From Cylicocyclus nassatus (Eukaryota; Nematoda; Chromadorea; Rhabditida; Strongylidae), in the NCBI GenBank assembly GCA_958299035.1, contig CATQJL010000112.1, forward strand, positions 3,580,123 through 3,644,122: a DNA stretch of 64,000 bases, in the 5' to 3' direction. Made by a program: the position numbers and the translations under genes. How positions within the stretch are numbered: position 1 is the first letter of the stretch; each line of letters begins with the position of its first letter. Positions 1-11,058 of the stretch are shown here, piece by piece. A model generated the notes under the pieces. The model made no database searches and was not told the DNA's origin. It worked only from the letters and a program-made list of their open reading frames with translations.

Positions 1-179
1 GGTACAGGAGATAAATGAGGATGCTGATTCAAACCGAAATCTATTATATTTTACCGATTTCAGCAATTTTTGGAAAATTTTGAGCTAGGAGTTGGTATAG
101 AGGATACTAGCGGGCTGATTATGATTGAATCGGCTCTAGCCAGATATGTTGGCAAGTTTGAGATGTGATTGCTTTAGTT

Positions 180-440
180 ATTCGATAAATCATTCGAATA
201 TTCATTCGAAATTCGACTTCCAATGTTCGAATATATTCGATATTCATTCATTCGATATTTTTGACTTTTCGAATTTATTCGAAATTCATTCATTCGATAT
301 TTTTGATTTTCCGAATTTATTCGAAATTCATTTATTCGATATTTTTGATTTTCCGAATTTATTCTATTCGTTTATTCGAAATTTTTCCTTTTCAAATTTA
401 TTCGATATTCATTCATTCGATGAAAAATTCTCGAATTACC
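180..440. repeat. TTCGAA/ATTCGAT-rich low-complexity repeat
   Basis: Irregular tandem units of about 52 bp, built from ATTCGATATTTTTGA and CGAATTTATTCGAAATTC, run through this stretch. The open frames across it are only the translation of the repeat (Phe/Ile/Ser-rich), so no gene is called. A second TTCGAA-rich tract lies at 22330-22465. Confidence 0.85.
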
Positions 441-1449
441 CAATTATAGTAGCAATCAGCACATGACGCCATCGTGAAAAGCAGACGATAGAGGATTTTG
501 TTCCAAAAATGCCTGGTAAGTGGTGGGCAAAGTTATCATCATGCATGCCGCTTTCATTATTCACTGTCGCTTTTACTAGACTGTAAGCCTTTGAGTAATA
601 CAATCACATTTTCAACGCATTGTACCGCATGACGAACATGGCGTGTCATGTGTGACCACCCGGGACTACGTGACAACACCTGGTGTGTGGCTTGAATTTC
701 ATCAAAACGACGACTATTGTGACGGCCATTCCAAAGTTTATCTTCTCACATGCTCGATAACTGTTGTTTTTGCGGCCTAGACTCATAGTAGCCCAAAAAT
801 TTCTTAATTGATACGTAAAGGGTTTGACCCTAAAAATAAAGCTAAGTGGAAATGGCATGCGTAAACGGTACGGTATTGAATTTCACAGTTGATGTCGGCA
901 AATATAATAGTCTAATATACGTCTTCTCAGGTTTTTTGTTTTCTTTTCTGAGGCATACTGTCCTGGATGGCTCAATGTCCTAAAAGCTCCATAAGCCTTG
1001 AAAAGTGATCATTGATTCGCTCCATTCTGCAAGTTTGATTTGATGCCAGTTCTAAAGAATGGTTCTAGGCACTGAAGCAAGAAACAGATCGACGACCAAA
1101 CACTGTTTACATTTCTTGGAACATTTCTGTGATTTGCTATGCTCTCTGATTCCTTTACGCTTGTACGATGTTCCATATAGTGAATTACGTATCCTCCCGA
1201 TGCGGTGGATTTGATACTGAATAGTCGCATTCAAATAATAATATGTCCGAAAAGTTCGAATATATTCCGATAGTCGAATTGGTTGCTAGGTTGTTCAGTC
1301 GAGGAGGAAAGACTGCTTGATCAGTTTACGTCCATACGAGTAAGTAAAAACATATTCGAATATTGGTTTACTCAAGGAGATAAAGCGCTAAATTATTTTC
1401 TCGCAGCATTCAAATACTCGTTTCTGATCTTGAGTTGTTCGAAACCATA

Positions 1450-2064
1450 CAGGGTGTCCCAAAAAAGTACACATATTCTAATCATCTTACCTCTCTTCCC
1501 ACAAAGTCTTTCGTTTAACTTTAAGTTGAGCATGCTTCGTCTCAGATTGACAATATGAAGAAAGTCACCCAAGCTCCTCATTATATAGATTACGGTAGGA
1601 GCTCTGGAAGGTTTTTTGAGCCCTCAATGGCTACATGCTTTAGAATAGATACAAACAAGCTGAAATTTTCATTATGAAGAGAAACTGAGTCGATCACTAC
1701 GAATGTGGAATTCCCACATTACTTTAAGGCTTTGTTCATAACTTATGCCAGGTAAATCACAACAATTTTTCAGCACTTTCCAAAAATGTATCTCATAAGA
1801 AGTTGTCTAATCGAAACAGCATTAGAAAACGTGCTGCAAACTTTTCAGATTTTTTCTGGATCTTTTCTCCAAACGGCCTATTTCAAAATGGCGCTGTATG
1901 CTAGTAACTTCTAAGTAATCCTACAGTAATGAAGAGAAATGAGTGATTTGCTCCATACTGTAAATCTAATTGTAACCCACTCTCGAATGATACTTGAGTT
2001 TGCGCAAAAACTTTTGTGGGATGAGACTGTCACATCAAAAAGTGTGTACCTTTGGCACACTCTG
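1450..2064. mobile_element. Tc1/mariner-type non-autonomous element (CAGGGTGTCCC ends)
   Basis: The left end reads CAGGGTGTCCC after a TA. The right end is its diverged inverted copy (GGCACACTCTG) followed by TA at 2065-2066. The inverted arms are about 110 bp, so the small ORFs on both strands at the two ends are mirror images of one another. No transposase is visible in the 615-bp interior. TA target plus inverted ends is the Tc1/mariner signature. Confidence 0.7.
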
Positions 2065-2068
2065 TATA

Positions 2069-2160
2069 TTAGATTGTCCCAAAAGTATTTTCGCATTTTT
2101 TGCCTAAGCAGCACTCCATCAGATAAGTAGAAGTTGATCGCATTCGATGCAGCTTTTTTC
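2069..2160 (+). mobile_element. solo mariner-type 5' end (TTAGATTGTCCC)
   Basis: TTAGATTGTCCCAAAAGTAT follows a TA directly after the 1450-2064 element and matches the start of the other mariner-type elements here. I found no matching right end downstream, so this is a fragment; its right boundary is nominal. Confidence 0.45.
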
Positions 2161-3079
2161 CTCTTCTAACTTTTGTGCTTTTATGCTATGTCCAAACATC
2201 TTCTAGAAAAGTTTTGCAGTTTGTGAGTGGACAGAGCTAAATTCAGTCATTTTCGCAATTTTTATTAGAGTCCTTTGGCAAATATTTAATAACGCGCAGA
2301 AGCGCCTGACCGTATATATGCTTTTTTCGGCACTCACGCTAAAAGATTTTAGAATTTTCAGAAATGTTTTCTCTCGAAAAACTTTGATTTTTTGGCAAGT
2401 AGGCCTATAGTTGCAATCTTTACCGAGCAACGGCGTTTTCGAAAGCGGATATGCTTGACAGTACTGCATGAACAATCTATATATAAACAAAACTCAGTCT
2501 CTGTAAATTTGTTCGTATGTAAGTATGTGGCTTATAGACTCCTTTGTTTGTGAACCGATGAGGCTGAAATTTGCTCTCCCATAAATGAGGCCAGGCGCAG
2601 AAGATAGGCTACTTTTTGCGACGATTCACTAGGTCCTTCTATCGATTTATTGATTTGTTTACTAACATCGAGGAAAATGAAAGCTATAGCATTCATTTTT
2701 TCCAAGTTAAGAAGTGAGGGGCGGTAGAGATCATTTACATTTTGCGGTGAGGATGATGCGGTGTCACGAGGCGAGCCGGTCAAGAAGGACAAATTCACCA
2801 CGGATACTACACGGCTGGAACTGACTTGGAGCTGAAGCGGTAGAGGAAGAGAAAATATGATCTGAAGGAAGTTGAGGAATGGTAAGCAAACATCTTGAAG
2901 CAGACGGGCCATTTTGGACCCTTGGCCCGGGCGGGACCGGGAACCGCAGCTGGTGTTCAAAATAAAGAAGCGTTAAATGTCATAATATTAGAAGGTCCAA
3001 AAATTTGATGACAGCGCCCAGGCAAACCTACATGGGATCTACTCCCGAAAAGTGATTTTGAGGATCTGACTATTTGCAA

Positions 3080-3758
3080 GACCCGTATGCACGTACATCT
3101 TCGTTGGGGGGAGGAGAGGGAATCTGAGAGGGGACGCCTCATATTTCGCTACTCTAAAAATCTGCATCCTTCTTTTTCTATTTCTGTTATAAAGGTTTTA
3201 CCTCGGTACTTGACTTAATAGGTGGTAGAATATTCCCATACAAGCTGAGATTTCTACTGTTTTGTGTGGCCTGGAAATTTCCAAGGTATCACCCTTGTTT
3301 TCAAAGTTGTCTATCTTTCCAGGAAGTCAATGACGTCGCAAACTGAGCATCTACTACGGCACGCTAAGGATGTTCTGGGCAAATATGGATTGTGCAGGTA
3401 GTGATTTCTCCGATGAAAATCTCAGCTTGCAACAGCGGTTCGTCGAAAATTTCGATATCTCTATATTTAACTAACTTCTTTCTTAAACATGTTTAGCAGT
3501 GCCATAGTATATCTTCGGTACAATTTTTTTGTATTTTCATCGAGTTTATGAGTTATTTCCCAGGAAATCACACAAAACAATAAATTAGCTTGTATGGCAA
3601 TGCCCTATCATCTATTATACCACATATTAGAGCATGTGAACCTTTATAAGATAGATGGAAAAGAATAGTACAGTAGCTAAAGTAGAGAAAAATGACGCAT
3701 CTCCTCTCAGATCCCCCCCCCCCCCATCCGCGCGCGGGGATGTACGTGCAGACGGGTC
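3080..3758. mobile_element. foldback MITE, GACCCGTATGCACGTACATC ends (decayed)
   Basis: The left end (ACCCGTATGCACGTACATC) is mirrored at the right end (GATGTACGTGCAGACGGGTC), with mirrored sub-terminal GAATCTGAGAGGGGACGC. The ends are those of the cleaner element at 48054-48786, whose target duplication is TAA. No TAA duplication survives here. The right arm carries a 13-C run. No coding capacity. Confidence 0.7.
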
Positions 3759-3759
3759 T

Positions 3760-4633
3760 GGGCCGCAATTGCTTTATGTTCTGCATTTTACGTTTCTTTT
3801 TCATCTAGGTGTTTCGGCATCCTCTACCAAAAACTTGAACATAAGCGAGAAGTTGTATCAGCCACGTTTTCCACGCTTTTGTATGGTCCCCGTCTTTTCT
3901 TTGAAATCATTCTTCTCCATTCGAAGTTGATGGAAACATTCTAAAGTTGTGCTGTTTATCTTACCCAACAGTGCTGAGCATGTTTTTATATAGACAAGAG
4001 CTACTGAGATAAAATTTTTGATAAGCCCCAAGTCGGATTTGTGGTTTATCAAAATTTCCGTTATCCGACACTTCAGCTAAGCGACCGGTCATAGTTTGCA
4101 GTCTTGCAGGTGTTGCTAGGGCTGAATATTGAAATCCCTAGTCTTGCAGTCCCATTTTTTCTTTTCTTTTCTTCTCTTTTTCTTCTTTTTTTTCATCCAT
4201 TCATTGGTCACTGCATCTGCAGTGCGAAAGCAAATGCTCACCAGCCGGTGATATCGGTTAAGTATGAATAAGACTGCAAGAATAATGTGTGAAATCTTGC
4301 AACACTTCAAAACTTCCAACACTTGCAACACTTAATACGATTGCTTGTGACCGATTCATTAACATGCTTAACATTGTTGTATTGGATTCTACCAACCTTA
4401 AAATGTTTTCACTGACTTTAAAGAAAGAAAAATGATTTTGAAGAAAATTTTGGCAGGGTGGAATTACCAGGAGATCATCCAAAAAGATGGGCAAGATTTG
4501 CCCTTCATATCGATGTGTATAATGAATAATAGGAATACTTTTGAACAGACCTCATGAAATCCAAATATGTGCAGATTCAGGATATGATGCTAAGCTGCGA
4601 TCCCCTCCCCGGCGGAGATGTAAATGCTGCCAA
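3760..4633. mobile_element. decayed copy of the 37179-37889 foldback element
   Basis: The left half (about 3810-4080) and right half (about 4320-4633) each match the arms of the 37.2-37.9 kb element: GAGAAGTTGTATCAGCCACG, the segment ending CAGTGCTGAGCATGTT, and the terminal GCGATCCCCTCCCCGGCGG. A pyrimidine-rich insert at about 4140-4200 separates the arms. Boundaries are approximate and there is no coding capacity. Confidence 0.55.
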
Positions 4634-5300
4634 GACACTCCCTAAACGGCAGCTGCAACGTGTTGAGATACAATACCGCTCTTATTGTGTCAAATTCTGT
4701 CAAGAAAAACATGGCTGAAGCGCGGAGAAAGGACAGAAACGAAAAAGTAGCAAGAAGAAACTCATGTACTTCAACTGGGACCTGTCGAAGAGAATTTAGC
4801 ATGTAAATCGTTTTTCCCAAAAAGAAAGCACTGTTAACAGACTACCCGTTTTATTGCAAGAGAGAAGAAGAATGAGCGTTGTTAAGTATCTTATCTATAG
4901 GCGAACTTATCTATAGAGCAGATTATCTACCAAAAGCGATTTATCGGCGAGGATGGATTATATTATTAATTTTAAGATGATTTAACTAGCGAATGTGTAA
5001 AATGCTGCACAAGGGAGGGATCCGTCTCGACCTGAAGTTGAAAAGTCTTTGAAATAGGTCTGCACGTGTTACAAAACTGTACAGGCGACTTATTTTCCCT
5101 GCAAACAATCCAATAAATCTTTAAAATATCTCGAGAGTTATTTGATTTGAAGAAGTTTTTTTTTGGCCTTTTGCGTCGCATATTTCTTGCACTCGTTTAG
5201 ACTCTAACGACATGTTTCAGTTGTTCCGCAGCATGAAGCCCAAGCTCAATATTTCCAAAAATTTAGCTTCCGATTTTCATTGATGTCAAATCATGCTTGA

Positions 5301-5470
5301 CTAGACACCAAAAAAGTAAATCTTTTCAACAAAGTAGTAAGGATATCACAATTTATTCTGCTGTCGAAAACAAGCAAAGCTGTTTAAATCTTGAACGATC
5401 CGAACAAGGAACCTGAATACTTCAAAACCCTTGTCGCTCGAGTTTAGCGATGAGCGCCCAGAAACTACAA
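5301..5470. repeat. dispersed repeat, copy 1
   Basis: About 165 bp starting CTAGACACCAAAAAAGTAAA is repeated in direct orientation at 10237-10400, immediately after the N gap, with scattered substitutions. No coding potential or terminal structure was recognised. Confidence 0.75.
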
Positions 5471-5479
5471 GCTCTCAAA

Positions 5480-6430
5480 GTTGCCTCTGAACACAACTCA
5501 CATCGCTGCTATCATCGATCCTCCAGTGATGTGCAACATGTTACCCAAACAATATCTGCGGAAGTCAAAATTTTGCTCATACATATATGCAGAACGGAAG
5601 GACTTGGAAGTCACTTCTTTGGATAACAAAGTATTTTTGAGTGCAAACTTGAAAGTCACCTATTCTAATAATGAAGTATTTTTTGATTGCAAACCTACGT
5701 ATTCACTAGAGCTCTCCGCCGCTCAACATGCCGGGATCATGCTGCAAAAACAAGCCAAATTTCAAATCGACCTTTCTCTTTTTTGCGCATGTTGGTAACG
5801 CAAAATGAAGTGTTGAACTCATAAGGAACAGATAAATAAATATATTTTAGATAATATTGCTTTGGTACAATATAAGGAGCCCAGAAAGATTTAGTTAAGT
5901 TGCAAATGTTTGAAAACCTTGTTCGCAGAGCCTAGAAACTTTTTTTTTACAATCTAGCAGTTTGGATAAAAAAAGCAGTAACAAGAGTAGGACATTGCGC
6001 CAAACAGAAATATGATATTACGTCAATCGTGAGTGATGTCAGTGAAAGCACTTTTATCGCACTATGTAGGATTGAGTTTGTGAATGCCGAATAGAAAGGA
6101 TGTTCTATTGTGAATGACTGGAAGAGACAGATCATATAACAATTCAAAAGCTACTGAGTAAAATCTCAAGCTCAGCCAAACTTTGCGAGTTATGTCTCAG
6201 TTTAGGAGCGCACAGGTCTCGGTGCTATAATCATTATGATCCTTTCACGGTTAAGAAAAACCAAGCTGATGGGATATGCAGGGTGTTCCCCATCAAGTCT
6301 GGCGTTCTGCAAAAAACTCATTTTTGGTCTATTCCATGCCATGTTTCGATGGTAGTCGTCCCCCCCCCCCACATATTTTTTTTTATCATTCTGTCCATTA
6401 TTGACTTCGGTCCTAATTAGACTTAAGATC
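5480..6430. other. intergenic stretch, no supported gene
   Basis: A 105-codon plus-strand frame occupies 5481-5798 but has no recognisable motif or splice context and looks like chance. A 10-C run sits near 6361. Near 6280 a CAGGGTGTTCCCCATCAAGT sequence resembles a Tc1/mariner end without a partner. Confidence 0.4.
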
Positions 6431-6439
6431 GGAAATATA

Positions 6440-6480
6440 CAATGCTGGGCAATGTTATGAACTCTAGAAATTACCGTAAA
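6440..6480 (+). mobile_element. Tc1-like left terminal repeat
   Basis: After a TA, CAATGCTGGGCAATGTTATG...CTCTAGAAATTACCGTAA is the inverted counterpart of the sequence ending at 11056. I infer that one Tc1-like element was split by the RTE insertion and the assembly gap; the gap prevents proof. Confidence 0.4.
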
Positions 6481-7118
6481 TTGCATTTTTTCTTTCAAAG
6501 TACCTTTCTGTAATTTTGTTGTGTAGTGCGCAGCGTAGTCTACCATGATTCGATGAAGCGGCTTTCGATCCTTTTTTTCGAAAGGAGAATAGAAAAATTC
6601 GAAATTTTCCGTACCGAAAGCTGGACACTAACTATAAATCCACTTGGTTTATCCAACCGCTCTCGCATTTCTTTGAATCTTAAATTTTTTTTTGTACAGT
6701 ACTTTCTTTAAAAAACATTGGCAACACTACGATCTGTCATTTTAAGAGAAACGATCTTACTTACTTACTTAGATACTTAGATGGCCCGTCCTCACGTGAC
6801 GTGCGGGCCCCAGTACAGAAGTTGCCATTTTTCCCTGTTCCTCGCTTCAGACATCCACGTTCTTTTTGGCCGTCGTCGGTGGCTGCGTCCTCGAGTTCCA
6901 GGGGCGAAAGTCGTATCCAGCTAATTTCTCAGCTGGTCCATCCGTTCCACGAACACGTCTGCCCACCTCGTCGGTGGTCTTCCTCGAGGACGTTTGGCTT
7001 CGCGAGGAATCCACTCGTTCTTAGTGTCCATCTGTCGTCTGTTCTTCTCATTATGTGACTGGCCCATCGGTGTTTGGCTTTCGCAACGTATTCCGCTGGG
7101 TCACGAAGACGACATTTT

Positions 7119-8567
7119 TCACATATCCGTGCTGCAAAGTCCGACTAGATGTTGCTTGCGTCGGGTCATCTTCAGACTGCGCTCGAGCGCTCTGTGGGTG
7201 GTCCGTAAAACTTTCGACGTGGTTACAGTGTCGGCCCAAGTCTCAGCTGCGTAACAGAGCGCCGGGAGAACGGTTGAGTCGAACAGGTGGGCACAAAGCT
7301 CCGGGTCCGTCAGTTGGTCGGTAGCTTCCTTCAGAGGCCCGAAGGCGGCCCAGGCTGCTCTTTTTCTCCTGTTAAGTTCTTCCCTCAAGTCGTTCTCCAT
7401 GTTCGTCGAACGTCCGAGATACACGTAAGAAGACGTCTTCATAACAGGGTGCCTTCCAATTCCATTTCTGCATCTTCGCAAAGGGCGTTCCTCATGAACT
7501 GAGTCTTCTTCCGATTTATTCGCAGTCCGATCTTCTTCCCTACTTCGTTCAGTTCCTTCAGCATCCTCTGCTTCGGTGCTACTGCTCGAGAAGAGAACGA
7601 TGTCGTCCGCAACACGAAGGTTGGACAGGAATCTCCCACCAACTCGTATCTCTCGTCCCAGTTCAGTGACTTCATCACCCACTGCAAGGCAGCGGTGAAC
7701 TGCTTCGGCAAGATTGTGTCGCCTTGTCGGAACCCCTTCCCGATTGGTATGGTCAGGGGGCGCTGAAATAGCTGTATCGTCGTTGTACAATCCTTGTAGC
7801 AGTCGGCTAACGTCCTCACATAAGCTGGGTCCACTCCTTGATCGACTAGCGCAGACAGGATGGCGTTGGTTTCGACGCTGTCAAAGGCTTTCTCATAGTC
7901 GACAAAAGTTAAGACGAGAGGCAGTCGGTACTCCCGGCAGACTTCTATGACCCTCGAAACGGTCTGGATATGGTCCATGCAGCTGAATCTTTGCGAGATC
8001 CAGCTTGTTCTTGGGGTTGGACTTCATCCAATGTCCTTGATATGCGAGCGAGAATAATCTTCGTGAAGAGCTTGTACAGCACACTCAGCAGGCATATTGG
8101 ACGATAGTTCCAAAGATCCTCCCGTTTACCCTTCTTGAAGAGAAGGACAGTTCTTGACGTTCTCCACTGGTCGGGAATCTTCTCCTTCTGAAGGTAAGAT
8201 GTCAAATGCGATGCTAGGATCTCGTGTAGACGGTGTCCTCCGGCTCGCAGAAGTTCGACGAAAAGATGATCTGGTTCTGGAACCGTGGACGTCTTCATGG
8301 TCTGTAATGCGATACGCACTTCAACAGGTAGAATTCGTGGTGGTACTTCATGGTCTGTAATGCGATACGCACTTCAACAGGTAGAATTCGTGGTGGTACT
8401 TCTCCAGTGGGGACAATGGGCATCTGCATGGGTGTTGATGAGCGGAAGAGGTTGGTGTAAAAGTTCTTCCGATAGATTCCATCTTGTATCGGGAAGAAGT
8501 CGGAGTCCCGTCTTCGTTCAGTAGTGAAGCCAGCGGTACGTGTTATTCGCAGAGGTCCCTTCGGCAC
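7119..8567 (-). pseudogene. RTE reverse transcriptase, multiply frameshifted
   Basis: RT motifs lie in order across three or more frames. WRTSRTVLLFKKGKREDLWN and YRPICLLSVLYKLFTKI are at about 8319-7980. FVDYEKAFDSVE (motif A, catalytic Asp) and KGFRQGDTILPKQF (motif B) lie in 7978-7439. RVADDIVLFSSS (motif C, both Asp kept, F of FADD replaced by V) and YVYLGRSTN, with an LYAAETW-like block, lie in 7790-7119. The 53-bp tandem duplication at 8296-8401 is not a multiple of three and breaks the frame upstream of motif A. Non-functional. Confidence 0.88.
8296..8401. repeat. 53-bp tandem duplication inside RTE RT
   Basis: The segment beginning CATGGTCTGTAATGCGATAC occurs twice head to tail, with starts at 8296 and 8349 (period 53) and no mismatch that I see. 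The length shifts the reading frame. Perfect identity suggests a recent local duplication or an assembly error. Confidence 0.9.
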
Positions 8568-8702
8568 TTCTTGAGACTTCGTCTTCTTTCGGCTGCTTCC
8601 AGTATCTTGCTTGCATGTACTTCCTGCGATCCTCTTGCAAAGCTGTTCTGCAACTGGCGTTGGCTATCAGTCGCTCGAGATGGGTTTCATTCGGATCCTG
8701 CC

Positions 8703-9308
8703 TCAAAAATCTTCTTCTTTCGAGCAATTCCTTGGTGTTCTTCGAAATTCCAAGTTCTTCTCAGAAGTTACTGAGGCGCATTCTCCGCAGGCTCGCAATC
8801 CTTTCAGATGCCGGTCGTAGTCGTACGTTGGGTCCTCCTCGATGGGCCAGTCACAACTTGATATGAGCTCTTCCAGCCTGTTACCGTCTATAACGACTTC
8901 CTTCCTTCTCGCGGCATTATGACAGACTTTCTTTTTCAGCCTTCGGCTGAGTCGTATCTTCGCTCGAAGGAGGCGGTGATCGGAGCCACTACAGAAGGAT
9001 GGAACCACAGAGACATCGAGTAAGCTCCACCTTCCTTTGGTGAGAATGTGATCGATCTCAGCATGAGTCGTTCCGTTGGGCGATTCCAAAGTCCACTGAA
9101 GATGTTCTTTCTTCATGAAGATGGAGTTTCCATGGAAGAGTCGTGCGGCGGAGAGAAGCCCAATGAGACGTTTGCCGTTTTCGTTTCGGAGCCCATATCC
9201 AAACTTCCCGATCCTATATTCCTTTTCTAGTGGCATCCCGATTTTCGCATTGAAGTCGCCCACAACACACTTGTAGAAGGACTTTTCGTTGCGGACGACC
9301 TCCTCCAC
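8703..9308 (-). pseudogene. RTE endonuclease C-terminal half and linker
   Basis: About 200 codons. [10 protein letters not shown] (metal-binding D and N), HAEIDHIL and CSGSDHRLL (catalytic Asp-His pair) are the last conserved blocks of an EEP endonuclease, followed by the basic linker [12 protein letters not shown] towards the RT. It overlaps the next fragment (8727-8518) in another frame. The catalytic residues visible here are intact, but the domain cannot be made as one protein because of the upstream frameshift. Confidence 0.88.
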
Positions 9309-9325
9309 GTCTTCGTAGAAAGCAT

Positions 9326-9676
9326 CTAGTTCTGAGTCGTCAGCTGCTGATGTTGGCGAGTAGCAGTTGATGATGCTGATGGTTTTCTGACGTGGAGGGC
9401 GTAGTCGTAGGATGCCAAGTCGAGGTGATAGGATTCCGTGCGAATCGACAAGATGGACGATAGATGGGTGGACGACAAAGCCGACACCTCCTTTCGTGAT
9501 GGAACCTTTTCACCACGAATGATGAGGGTCCCATCACTCATCTGTCGCACGTCCTTCTTCCTGGACTTCGTTTCCTGCAGAGCGATGATGTGGTAGTTGA
9601 TGTGCTCTGCAGCGTCGAGAAGAGCGTGGAGATCGGCGTTTGTGGAGACTGTCCTGGCGTTGTAAGTGCAGAGCAT
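9326..9676 (-). pseudogene. RTE endonuclease, N-terminal fragment
   Basis: The frame opens MLCTYNARTVSTNADL, then ALQETKSRKKDVRQMSDGT and RGEKVPSRK. The N of TYNARTV and the E of LQETK are the early active-site positions of the EEP (APE-like) endonuclease that nicks target DNA in RTE elements. After RGEKVPSRK the frame shifts: the expected continuation (GGVGFVV...) lies in another frame at about 9480-9537, and this frame reads unrelated sequence to its stop. It joins the C-terminal half at 9308. Confidence 0.85.
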
Positions 9677-9711
9677 GAGGCAGTCTCCATGGCGTATCGT
9701 CCGGGCAGACA

Positions 9712-9736
9712 GTACTCTGCGTTGATACCACTGCTT
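9712..9736 (-). other. SMART-type cDNA amplification adapter (artefact)
   Basis: On the minus strand these 25 bases begin AAGCAGTGGTATCAACGCAG and end AGTAC, an exact match to the widely used template-switch PCR primer. They sit flush against the N gap. This is technical sequence, not worm DNA: the contig end was built from an amplified-library read with untrimmed adapter. Confidence 0.95.
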
Positions 9737-10236
9737 NNNNNNNNNNNNNNNNNNNNNNNNNNNNNNNNNNNNNNNNNNNNNNNNNNNNNNNNNNNNNNNN
9801 NNNNNNNNNNNNNNNNNNNNNNNNNNNNNNNNNNNNNNNNNNNNNNNNNNNNNNNNNNNNNNNNNNNNNNNNNNNNNNNNNNNNNNNNNNNNNNNNNNNN
9901 NNNNNNNNNNNNNNNNNNNNNNNNNNNNNNNNNNNNNNNNNNNNNNNNNNNNNNNNNNNNNNNNNNNNNNNNNNNNNNNNNNNNNNNNNNNNNNNNNNNN
10001 NNNNNNNNNNNNNNNNNNNNNNNNNNNNNNNNNNNNNNNNNNNNNNNNNNNNNNNNNNNNNNNNNNNNNNNNNNNNNNNNNNNNNNNNNNNNNNNNNNNN
10101 NNNNNNNNNNNNNNNNNNNNNNNNNNNNNNNNNNNNNNNNNNNNNNNNNNNNNNNNNNNNNNNNNNNNNNNNNNNNNNNNNNNNNNNNNNNNNNNNNNNN
10201 NNNNNNNNNNNNNNNNNNNNNNNNNNNNNNNNNNNN
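9737..10236. other. assembly gap (500 N)
   Basis: Exactly 500 N, a conventional placeholder for a gap of unknown size. The left flank is an adapter-tagged RTE 5' region and the right flank is a dispersed repeat, so the join is unsupported by unique sequence. Frames running through it are meaningless. Confidence 0.98.
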
Positions 10237-10400
10237 CTAGTCACCAAAAAGGTAAATCTTTTCAACAAAATAGTAAGGATATCACAATTTTTTCTGCCGC
10301 CAAAATAAGGAAAGTTGTCTGAATCTTGAATGACCCGAATAAGGAGCCTGTAGATTTTGAAGCCCTTGTCGGTCGATTTTGCGATAAGCGCAGAGACCAG
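10237..10400. repeat. dispersed repeat, copy 2
   Basis: Direct repeat of 5301-5470, starting exactly at the end of the gap (CTAGTCACCAAAAAGGTAAA). Confidence 0.75.
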
Positions 10401-11017
10401 AGTGCTCAATCTCGAAATATTTTCCCAGTCATGCACACGAGTTCACTGTTGTATGGCTGTCGTAATGGCTACATTACAGTATTTTCTGTTGCTTGAAAAT
10501 CGAGTTCTGTGGTGCAAAAGTGCGTCAACCCTATGGTAAGATTGGAGTCTGTCAGTCAAAATCGGCGATTAGGCAGAGTTTACGAAAGCGCTCTTCATTT
10601 CATTTATCCAGAAGGGTTAGTAGATTTCATGATTATCATTTGAAATGAACAAGAGCTTGAAAATTCTTCAAACAAGTTGCTTGTTGAAGCAGATTGAATT
10701 TTGGTGCTTTCGAAAGCAAAAAAATGCAGCGATCGCTTCTATTTGAGGAGGATGGCAGGCCGTAGGTGTTGTAAATGTTTTATATTTTGGGATGTAATTG
10801 TACAAAAAATTTGAGCTTCAACGAATGCGATAGTGATTAGAAAAACCAGGTGGCTTTATAATTATGCCCAGCTTTCAAAGAAAGCTTTTTCGAATCCTTT
10901 CGTTTTTCTCCGTTCAAACTCAAAAAGACTAGAAGCCGTTGAGGGATCATGTTAGGGTGGCATGCGCACAATATAGCAAAGTTTCAGACAGATTCATTGG
11001 CAAGAACGAGAATTACG

Positions 11018-11056
11018 ACCATTTCTAGAGTGGCTTCATAATTATGTCCAGCACTG
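11018..11056 (-). mobile_element. Tc1-like right terminal repeat
   Basis: AGAGTGGCTTCATAATTATG followed by TCCAGCACTG is the inverted match of 6440-6480, bounded by TA at 11057-11058. A second partial copy of the motif (GGTGGCTTTATAATTATGCC) is at about 10848. No transposase was seen. Confidence 0.45.
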
Positions 11057-11058
11057 TA

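Larger units (their letters stand above)
6756..9711 (-). mobile_element. RTE-like non-LTR retrotransposon, 5' end missing at the assembly gap
   Basis: Read on the minus strand, it runs from an endonuclease domain (9676 downward) through reverse transcriptase to a short conserved C-terminus. It ends in a (TAAG)n-type tail at 6756-6770, beside the motif GGACGGGCCATCTAAGT. RTE elements encode one EN-RT polyprotein and end in short tandem repeats, and this copy fits that plan. It is dead: the coding frame is broken several times, once by a 53-bp tandem duplication. A second, 5'-truncated copy of the same 3' end lies at 12268-12557. The 5' portion is lost at the adapter and N gap. Confidence 0.9.

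Noticed and set aside
146..466. 106-codon plus-strand ORF, Phe/Ile/Ser-rich
   Set aside because: It is a translation of the TTCGAA-type tandem repeat; no start context or splice support.
3714..3726. Homopolymer C/G runs (also near 6361, 26340, 37070, 37930, 47563) as functional G-quadruplex sites
   Set aside because: Each is a single homopolymer tract in or near repeats, without the spaced G-blocks of a quadruplex; possible sequencing or slippage features.
6801..7324. Plus-strand ORFs over the RTE 3' end
   Set aside because: They are antisense shadows of the RTE coding strand.
9534..10436. Long ORFs on both strands through 9737-10236
   Set aside because: They cross 500 N bases and exist only because N was translated as X.
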